From positions 1 to 12,457 of the forward strand of contig JAEZJW010000116.1 of the NCBI GenBank assembly GCA_023415595.1: a stretch of 12,457 nt of DNA. The letters run 5' to 3'. The DNA comes from Bacillota bacterium. Lineage in GTDB: Bacteria; Bacillota; Clostridia; Lachnospirales; Lachnospiraceae. Below the pieces are notes generated by a model. It made no database searches and was not told the DNA's origin. It saw nothing but the letters and a program-made list of their open reading frames with translations. Made by a program: the position numbers and the translations under genes. Positions 8,107 to 12,457 of this stretch are shown here, piece after piece (the first letter of the stretch is position 1; each line of letters begins with the position of its first letter).

Positions 8107-8562
8107 ATGAAGCATTTTGCAGTCAGCGGTGTTGTATTCATAGAGGATAAGGTTTTACTTGTCAGACATACCTATGGGATGGCCATTAACAAACTATTAA
8201 TTCCGGGAGGACATGTGAAAGATAAGGAAATGCCAACCGATGCAATCGTCCGCGAAATATGGGAAGAAACAAAGGTTTTGACACAGGCTGAGTCCATTAT
8301 TTCAGTACAATTTAAGCCGGAGCAATGGTGTATCATATTTAAAATGAGCTATCTTTCCGGCATGCCTGAACCGGATCACAGCGAGATTAGTGAGGTTAGG
8401 CTGCTGACATTGGAGGAAGCTTTAGTTAGAGATGATATCACTCAGACAACAAGAGCCATTCTGGAGACCTTGAGCTTACATAAAGGGAATGAGCTGGCTG
8501 CCGGTAATTTTTGTCCATCCTCTGCAGAACCAGCTGGATATAAGATGTTTGGTGTTTTATAG
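8107..8562 (+). CDS. Nudix hydrolase
   Basis: This 151-residue protein has a Nudix box at residues 35-57: G35, five residues, E41, seven residues, R49-E50-I51, W52, E53-E54, T55, K56, V57. Nudix enzymes hydrolyse nucleoside diphosphates linked to another group, using Mg2+ held by the box glutamates. All core REUxEE residues are kept, but the usual Gly near the box end is Lys56. The substrate could be a nucleotide sugar, damaged nucleotide or other compound; the sequence does not decide. Its AGGAGG site overlaps the TAG stop of the symporter and the start is 10 bases further on, so the two are probably translationally coupled. Why a Nudix gene sits in a glycosidase locus is unclear. Confidence 0.9.
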   Translation: MKHFAVSGVVFIEDKVLLVRHTYGMAINKLLIPGGHVKDKEMPTDAIVREIWEETKVLTQAESIISVQFKPEQWCIIFKMSYLSGMPEPDHSEISEVRLLTLEEALVRDDITQTTRAILETLSLHKGNELAAGNFCPSSAEPAGYKMFGVL

Positions 8563-8592
8563 ATGATATCCATTTATCTGCTGTTACGCTAA

Positions 8593-8624
8593 GTTAAAGT
8601 TTCGAAATGATCCATCACTATAAT
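8593..8624 (+). promoter_or_regulatory. Possible internal promoter before the GH13 gene
   Basis: A perfect TATAAT at 8619-8624 lies 20 bases before the GH13 start. No good -35 exists at 17 bases; the nearest TTGACA-like string is GTTAAA (8593-8598), at a poor 20-base spacing. The 82-base gap after the Nudix gene would allow separate or additional transcription of the GH13 gene, but the evidence is modest. Confidence 0.35.
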
Positions 8625-8644
8625 ATAAGAACAGGAGAGATACT

Positions 8645-10525
8645 ATGCTGACCAAAAACAATCGGATCAAAGACATCTATGCGAATCCAATCGGGCGGGA
8701 TATTATGAATAAATTACTGCTACAGATGAATATCAATAAAACTGCAGTGACGAATCCGATTGTCGGTAATCTGAAGCTGAAGACTCTGCAGAAGCTGTTA
8801 AAGGGAAAGCTGGATGAGGGGTTTGTGAATACTCTGCTTACCCTGCTGAACAGTGAACAGGAACATCCCGTGACTGTAGACGCACCAATCCAAAAAGCCT
8901 GGTGGAAGGAAGCTGTCTTCTATCAGATCTATCCCAGAAGCTTTAAAGACAGCAATGGGGATGGGATTGGGGATCTGAAGGGGATCCTTGAAAAGCTGGA
9001 TTATTTAAAGGAACTGGGAATTGATGCGATTTGGCTTTCTCCCATTTATGATTCCCCCAATGATGATAATGGTTATGACATCAGGGATTATCACAAAATT
9101 ATGACGGAGTTCGGTACGATGGAGGATTTTGACCTTCTTCTGGAGGAGGTTCATAACCGTGACATGCGGTTGATAATGGATCTGGTCGTTAACCATACCT
9201 CCGACGAACATGAATGGTATCAGAAGGCCATCCACGAACCGAACTCCAAGTATGGGGACTATTATATCTTCCGAGATGAGCCTAACAACTGGACTTCCTT
9301 TTTCGGCGGCAGCGCCTGGAATTATGTAGAGGAACGGAAGCAGTATGCCCTGCATTTATTCTCCAAGAAACAGATGGATCTGAACTGGGAGAATGAAGCG
9401 GTAAGGGATGAGATTCAGCAGATGGTTGGCTGGTGGCTGGAGAAGGGTGTGGATGGCTTCCGTATGGATGTCATCAATTATATCTCCAAGAAGGAGGGCT
9501 TACCGGATGGGAATGAGAGCATTGGAACTCTCATGGGGTTTCATGGAGTGGAACATTATTTCTATGGCCCCCGGCTTCATGAGTATCTGAAGGAGTTAAA
9601 GGAAAAGGTGTTTCTTCCTTACCAGGCATTCTCTGTCGGGGAGACTCCCGGAACCGGTATGGAGATGAGCAAGCTGCTGACCGCAGATGACCGGATGGAG
9701 CTGGATATGATATTTTCCTTCGACCACCTGGAAACACCGGGACATACCCGATTTGATGACTATCGGTATGATCTTAATTATTTGAAGAATTACATGATTG
9801 ATTGGATGGAGCATTACGGGAACAGTTGCCAGCCATCACTGTTCTATGAGAACCATGACAATCCCCGTATGATTTCCAAGGTGAATCCGGAGCTAAAAGT
9901 TAGGAATGTTCTGGGTAAGCTTCTGGCTGTGATACAGCTGACCTTACGCGGTACCCCATTTATTTATCAAGGCCAGGAGCTTGGTATGATAAATCAGAAC
10001 TTCAAATCCATAGCAGAGCTCCGGGATGTGGAGTCATTAAATCTGTACTCCGAGTTATGCGGCAAGTTGGATCAGGAAGTGGCTTTTCAAAAGGTGTTAG
10101 CAGGTACAAGAGACCATTCCAGAACACCGATGCAATGGGATAATGAACAATATGCCGGTTTCTCCTCACAGACACCCTGGATACTGATGGATGAGGACTA
10201 TAAGACATGTAATGTGGAAGCTCAGTTAAAAGATGATAATTCTATACTGCGCTTCTATCAGAAGCTTATTGCATTACGCAAGGAACATCCGGTCATTTGG
10301 TATGGGGATGTAATCGTGACGAATAAGAAGGTAAAGAATTTGTTTACCTATTACCGTGAGGATGAGAGTGAAATCCTCTATATCGAAATTAACCTGAGCG
10401 ATGCCTCTATGATTCGTTCAAAGCTTCCGGAGGGAAGGCGTTTGCTATCAAATTATGCAGAGGTTTCTTCTTCGGTTTTACGGCCCTATGAAGCTTCTGT
10501 CTGGAAGATAAATAAACGAATATAA
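8645..10525 (+). CDS. GH13 oligo-1,6-glucosidase (isomaltase type) with N-terminal helical extension
   Basis: The 626-residue protein contains a complete GH13 alpha-glucosidase from about residue 86 (AWWKEAVFYQIYPRSF). A Ca2+-type loop DSNGDGIGD lies at 102-110 and DLVVNH at 179-184. GFRMDV carries the nucleophile Asp275, VGET the acid/base Glu333, and NHD lies at 403-405. A C-terminal beta domain follows. Val after the nucleophile Asp is the mark of enzymes preferring alpha-1,6 linkages, such as oligo-1,6-glucosidase; maltases have Ala or Thr. Region V reads QMDLNW instead of the usual QPDLNW. Residues 1-80 are extra for the family and look mostly helical (IKDIYANPIGRDIMNKLL...NPIVGNLKLKTLQKLL). 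They resemble small helical modules fused to other Firmicute glycosidases, from memory and not verified. The start has a CAGGAGAGA site. No signal peptide is present. Confidence 0.93.
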   Translation: MLTKNNRIKDIYANPIGRDIMNKLLLQMNINKTAVTNPIVGNLKLKTLQKLLKGKLDEGFVNTLLTLLNSEQEHPVTVDAPIQKAWWKEAVFYQIYPRSFKDSNGDGIGDLKGILEKLDYLKELGIDAIWLSPIYDSPNDDNGYDIRDYHKIMTEFGTMEDFDLLLEEVHNRDMRLIMDLVVNHTSDEHEWYQKAIHEPNSKYGDYYIFRDEPNNWTSFFGGSAWNYVEERKQYALHLFSKKQMDLNWENEAVRDEIQQMVGWWLEKGVDGFRMDVINYISKKEGLPDGNESIGTLMGFHGVEHYFYGPRLHEYLKELKEKVFLPYQAFSVGETPGTGMEMSKLLTADDRMELDMIFSFDHLETPGHTRFDDYRYDLNYLKNYMIDWMEHYGNSCQPSLFYENHDNPRMISKVNPELKVRNVLGKLLAVIQLTLRGTPFIYQGQELGMINQNFKSIAELRDVESLNLYSELCGKLDQEVAFQKVLAGTRDHSRTPMQWDNEQYAGFSSQTPWILMDEDYKTCNVEAQLKDDNSILRFYQKLIALRKEHPVIWYGDVIVTNKKVKNLFTYYREDESEILYIEINLSDASMIRSKLPEGRRLLSNYAEVSSSVLRPYEASVWKINKRI

Positions 10526-10596
10526 ACGGATATCAGCAAAAGTGGATATCACAATAAAGGTGTATATCGAAACGGATCGGGAAAGGAAGAGAATTT
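10526..10596 (+). other. Short intergenic gap with GGATATCA repeats
   Basis: The 71-base gap holds two copies of GGATATCA (10528-10535 and 10544-10551) separated by eight bases. GATATC is itself palindromic, so the two copies can also pair as a weak six-base stem. No T-tract follows and no promoter is obvious. Confidence 0.25.
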
Positions 10597-11160
10597 ATGA
10601 AGAGAGCGCTGTTAGTAATTGATGTTCAGAATGAATATTTTACAGGAAAGAGGCCGGTTTCATATCCGGAAGGTTCGTTTGGCAATATTATCAGAGGGAT
10701 TGAATTCGCCAATAGGAATGGGATACCGGTAGTTGTAGTTCAACACACTGCTCCTCAGGAAAATGCACAGACCTTCCGAAAGGACACCAATGAGTGGAAG
10801 CTTCATCCTCAGATTGAGGCTTTACATAGAGAGGTCCTGATAGAAAAGAAACTGCCCGGAAGCTTTACGGGAACAGACCTGGAACAGTGGTTACGGGAGA
10901 GGGACATCGACACCGTAGTAATTTCCGGCTACATGACACAAATGTGTTGTGATACCACAGCACGGCAAGCGCTGCATCTTGGTTTCTCAGTTGAATTCTT
11001 ATCCGATGCAACAGGGACCCTGAATATCTCAAATTACGCCGGATCGGTTACAGCTGAGGAGCTTCACAGAGCTATATTAGTAACGCAGGCAATGAGGTTC
11101 AGCAAAGTATTAACTACAGAGCAGTGGATAGAAGCGGTTACTTCAGGGGAAATAAGTTGA
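10597..11160 (+). CDS. Isochorismatase-family cysteine hydrolase
   Basis: This 187-residue protein belongs to the isochorismatase-like superfamily, whose members include nicotinamidases, ureidoglycolate-type amidases and true isochorismatases. The catalytic triad is visible: Asp9 in LLVIDVQNEY, Lys84 in LIEKKLPGSFTGTDL, and Cys117 in SGYMTQMCCDTTAR, where Met113-Thr114 occupies the usual cis-peptide site. A second cysteine, Cys118, follows the nucleophile. The length is normal for the family. The start is preceded by AAAGGAAGA. There are no neighbours for siderophore or NAD metabolism in the window, so the substrate is unknown; a small amidase role is as likely as isochorismate cleavage. Confidence 0.9.
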   Translation: MKRALLVIDVQNEYFTGKRPVSYPEGSFGNIIRGIEFANRNGIPVVVVQHTAPQENAQTFRKDTNEWKLHPQIEALHREVLIEKKLPGSFTGTDLEQWLRERDIDTVVISGYMTQMCCDTTARQALHLGFSVEFLSDATGTLNISNYAGSVTAEELHRAILVTQAMRFSKVLTTEQWIEAVTSGEIS

Positions 11161-11230
11161 CCATTCAATATATCTGATAAAGGTTCATTTCATTTGATTT
11201 GCATATTTGTAAAGTCAAGGAGGTATCAGT

Positions 11231-11725
11231 ATGGCTCATATATTCCGTAAGGATGAAATGACATTTGAAGTAAAGAACTCACCTATTCGTGAGTTCTCGT
11301 GGCATACGAGTGCAAATTTAGCAGAGCTGGCGCAGTCCAAGCATCTGCATTTTGACATCCGTCAGCTGGACCCGGGGAAGTACTCCTACCCTTATCATTT
11401 TCACAGGAATGCGGAGGAGCTCTTTGTGATATTAAGCGGAAAATGTATGCTGAGAACTCAGGAGGGTTTTGAAGAACTCGGCCAAGGGGATATGGCTTTC
11501 TTTGAGATGGGAGCATCCGGTGCGCATCAGTTATATAACCATACGCAAGCCATATGCGAATATATTGATGTTCGTACCGAAGCAGGGCTTGATGTATGTG
11601 AATATCCTGACTCCGGAAAGGTGAATATCCTTCCAGCCAGGGAGATCTATGAGAAGAAGGATCAGGTTAATTATTATAAAGGAGAAGATCAAGTAGCTGA
11701 GAAGTGGGGGCAGAAGGAATTGTAA
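11231..11725 (+). CDS. Small cupin-domain protein
   Basis: This 164-residue single-domain cupin has a metal-binding motif 1, with His56, His58 and Glu63 followed six residues later by Gly70. Motif 2 has Gly86-Asp87, Gly94, His99 and Asn103. Together these supply the usual 3-His/1-Glu metal site. Motif 2 differs slightly from consensus: Glu92 replaces Pro, and there are four rather than two residues before His99. Cupins of this size may be sugar isomerases, dioxygenases or simple binding proteins; the function is not predictable. It has a perfect AAGGAGGT site six bases before the ATG. The gene ends right where the rRNA-type promoter array begins, and its TAA overlaps the first base pairs of a promoter-associated repeat. 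Confidence 0.88.
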   Translation: MAHIFRKDEMTFEVKNSPIREFSWHTSANLAELAQSKHLHFDIRQLDPGKYSYPYHFHRNAEELFVILSGKCMLRTQEGFEELGQGDMAFFEMGASGAHQLYNHTQAICEYIDVRTEAGLDVCEYPDSGKVNILPAREIYEKKDQVNYYKGEDQVAEKWGQKEL

Positions 11726-11757
11726 TAAATTGTGTATAAAATTAATTCAATTAGTTA

Positions 11758-11786
11758 TTGACTTTGCCCATCCAATATGTTAAGAT
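11758..11786 (+). promoter_or_regulatory. rRNA-type promoter P1
   Basis: TTGACT (11758-11763), a 17-base spacer, and TAAGAT (11781-11786), with TG at 11778-11779 making an extended -10. It lies 33 bases after the cupin stop. Confidence 0.8.
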
Positions 11787-11790
11787 TACA

Positions 11791-11846
11791 TTCCGCCGCT
11801 GAAAAGGAGAAGCCACGAAAGAGGCTGAACCAAGATAGAGGCGGAA
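11791..11846 (+). other. 5' leader hairpin of P1 transcript
   Basis: TTCCGCC (11791-11797) pairs perfectly with GGCGGAA (11840-11846). Inside it, AGCC (11811-11814) pairs with GGCT (11823-11826) around the loop ACGAAAGA. Transcription from P1 should start at or next to the left outer arm, so the hairpin would form at the extreme 5' end of the RNA. Confidence 0.55.
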
Positions 11847-11878
11847 ATCTTTGTCTTAGAAAACATCATTATGAATTG

Positions 11879-11913
11879 CAACAAATTGATTAAAAAATAA
11901 ATACAATTTGTTG
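11879..11913. repeat. Perfect 10-base inverted repeat abutting the P2 -35
   Basis: CAACAAATTG (11879-11888) and CAATTTGTTG (11904-11913) are perfect inverted copies around an AT-only 15-base centre. The right arm ends one base before TTGACA. The AT-rich centre sits where an UP element would be. The equivalent repeat in the next module has a compensating base change. Confidence 0.7.
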
Positions 11914-11942
11914 TTGACAGTGACTTATGGATGTGATAAGAT
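11914..11942 (+). promoter_or_regulatory. rRNA-type promoter P2
   Basis: A perfect TTGACA (11914-11919), a 17-base spacer, and TAAGAT (11937-11942) with an extended TGA (11934-11936). A/A+T-rich sequence lies directly upstream. Confidence 0.85.
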
Positions 11943-11946
11943 AACA

Positions 11947-12001
11947 TTCCGCCACAGAAAAGGGGATGCCACGAAAGAGGCTGAGCCGAAATGTAGCGGA
12001 A
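11947..12001 (+). other. 5' leader hairpin of P2 transcript
   Basis: TTCCGC (11947-11952) pairs with GCGGAA (11996-12001). The inner GCC (11968-11970) and GGC (11979-11981) enclose the same ACGAAAGA loop as in the P1 module. Outer spacing is nearly the same as in module 1, so the structure is repeated along with the promoter. Confidence 0.5.
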
Positions 12002-12034
12002 AACAACATCTTAGAAAATAACTATAGAAATTGT

Positions 12035-12067
12035 AATAAATTGAATAAAAAATAAAAACAATTTATT
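12035..12067. repeat. Inverted repeat upstream of the P3 -35
   Basis: AATAAATTG (12035-12043) and CAATTTATT (12059-12067) are perfect nine-base inverted copies around an AT-rich centre, ending one base before the P3 -35. Compared with the P2 copy, one C-G pair has become T-A on both arms. Confidence 0.65.
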
Positions 12068-12068
12068 G

Positions 12069-12097
12069 TTGACAAGGACTTAAGGATATGTTAAGAT
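12069..12097 (+). promoter_or_regulatory. rRNA-type promoter P3
   Basis: A perfect TTGACA (12069-12074), a 17-base spacer, and TAAGAT (12092-12097) with an extended TGT (12089-12091). The downstream CCGCC and GAAAAGG boxes match P1 and P2, but the matching right arm GGCGG is lost. Confidence 0.85.
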
Positions 12098-12121
12098 GAT
12101 AACCGCCGCTGAAAAGGGAAG

Positions 12122-12155
12122 CCACTACTGAGAATGAAAAAAGTCGGAAAAGTGG
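12122..12155 (+). other. Hairpin between P3 and P4
   Basis: CCACT (12122-12126) can pair with AGTGG (12151-12155), directly before the P4 -35. It replaces the CCGCC/GGCGG hairpin of modules 1 and 2. The loop is long (24 bases), so stability is uncertain. Confidence 0.3.
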
Positions 12156-12184
12156 TTGACAACATGGAAATGACCTGATAGAAT
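12156..12184 (+). promoter_or_regulatory. rRNA-type promoter P4
   Basis: A perfect TTGACA (12156-12161), a 17-base spacer, and TAGAAT (12179-12184) with an extended TGA (12176-12178). Its flanks differ from those of P1-P3, so it is probably the ancestral proximal promoter rather than a module copy. Confidence 0.8.
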
Positions 12185-12457
12185 AAACCCTTGTCGGCAG
12201 CGAAACCTAAAGCTTGAAACTTGGTTTCAAAGCGATTGAACCTTGATAATTGAACAGTAAAACAACCCTGAAAATTCTAAAAAATTGAAGCTTTCACATG
12301 GGCTTCAAATTGTATCCTATCGGATACATGAATAGATTTTCATGAGATGTATCAGTCATGATACATCACGAACCGTATCGGTAGAAATATCGGTACACCA
12401 CAAAAACAGTAAAGATAACAGGATTGCTATTCGAAGCGATTATATCGCTTATTAGCC
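12185..12457 (+). other. Probable rRNA operon leader with boxA-like site and hairpins; no gene
   Basis: No open frame is plausible here. CCTTGATAATTGAACAG (12241-12257) resembles the boxA antitermination sites that precede 16S and 23S genes in Firmicutes. Hairpins: 12212-12233 (GCTTGAAAC/GTTTCAAAGC, one bulge, loop TTG); 12285-12308 (TTGAAGC/GCTTCAA); 12311-12328 (TGTATCC/GGATACA, loop TATC); 12346-12367 (GATGTATCA/TGATACATC, loop GTCA); 12434-12450 (AAGCGAT/ATCGCTT, loop TAT). A direct repeat TATCGGTA occurs at 12376-12383 and 12388-12395. The 16S 5' end (GAGTTTGATC...) is not reached, so the rRNA assignment is inference from the promoters and boxA. Confidence 0.65.

Larger units (their letters stand above)
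11724..12150 (+). repeat. Three homologous tandem promoter modules (period about 155 bases)
   Basis: Each module runs in the same order. It starts with an AT-rich inverted repeat ending in CAATT-type sequence, then a -35, a 17-base spacer and an extended -10. A CCGCC box and GAAAAGG follow, then a GCCAC segment; modules 1 and 2 also share GCCACGAAAGAGGCTGA and CTTAGAAAA. The -35 boxes start at 11758, 11914 and 12069, giving periods of 156 and 155. The third module is shortened: the next promoter follows after only 87 bases. The modules differ at many positions, so the duplications are not recent. Confidence 0.85.

Noticed and set aside
10528..10551. Terminator from the paired GGATATCA copies
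   Set aside because: The stem is short and AT-rich and there is no following T-tract.
11724..12150. CRISPR array or insertion sequence to explain the ~155-base repeats
   Set aside because: Units are too long and contain promoters; there are no spacers, transposase or target-site duplications.
12185..12457. T-box or other riboswitch
   Set aside because: I see no T-box GGTGG core or recognised aptamer; the boxA-like site and tandem promoters fit an rRNA leader better.
12400..12457. Start of the 16S rRNA gene
   Set aside because: The conserved GAGTTTGATC-type 5' end is not present before the window ends.

Overview
The window looks like chromosomal DNA from a low-to-mid GC Clostridia/Lachnospiraceae-type Firmicute. 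The evidence is strong AAGGAGG-type ribosome binding sites, TTGACA-17-TATAAT (sigma-A type) promoters, a TTG start, a MelB-like symporter feeding cytosolic glycosidases, and an rRNA-style promoter array with a boxA-like leader. The organism assignment is inference; there is no 16S sequence in the window to confirm it.

Layout. (1) Positions 2-1174 hold the 3' end of one radical SAM/SPASM protein and, 9 bases later, a complete second one. Such pairs often modify ribosomally made peptides, but no precursor peptide is visible here. (2) A 500-residue XRE-type regulator lies on the minus strand (1230-2732), convergent with the radical SAM genes and divergent from the sugar locus. The 237-base divergent region (2733-2969) carries a good minus-strand promoter, a plus-strand promoter with a duplicated extended -10, and an imperfect inverted repeat between them that could be an operator. 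(3) Positions 2970-10525 form a plus-strand oligosaccharide-use locus: GH1 beta-glycosidase, GH36 alpha-galactosidase, GPH-family sugar:cation symporter, Nudix hydrolase, and GH13 oligo-1,6-glucosidase with an unusual N-terminal helical module. None of the enzymes has a signal peptide, and the GH1 keeps the Glu-Trp pair typical of enzymes acting on non-phosphorylated sugars. The simplest model is that intact oligosaccharides enter by symport and are cut in the cytosol. The gap 6630-6740 has no convincing promoter or terminator. (4) An isochorismatase-like hydrolase (10597-11160) and a small cupin (11231-11725) follow, with no obvious link to the sugar genes.

(5) From 11724 to the end there is no gene. 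Instead there are four tandem strong promoters, all with 17-base spacers and extended -10 elements. The first three sit in homologous modules of about 155 bases; the third module is shortened. They are followed by a boxA-like element and a run of hairpins. This is best read as the promoter and leader region of an rRNA operon whose 16S gene begins just beyond the window. The repeated modules, their partly covarying inverted repeats and their repeated 5' hairpins are the most distinctive structure in the window. I found no mobile element, CRISPR array, tRNA or defence system.
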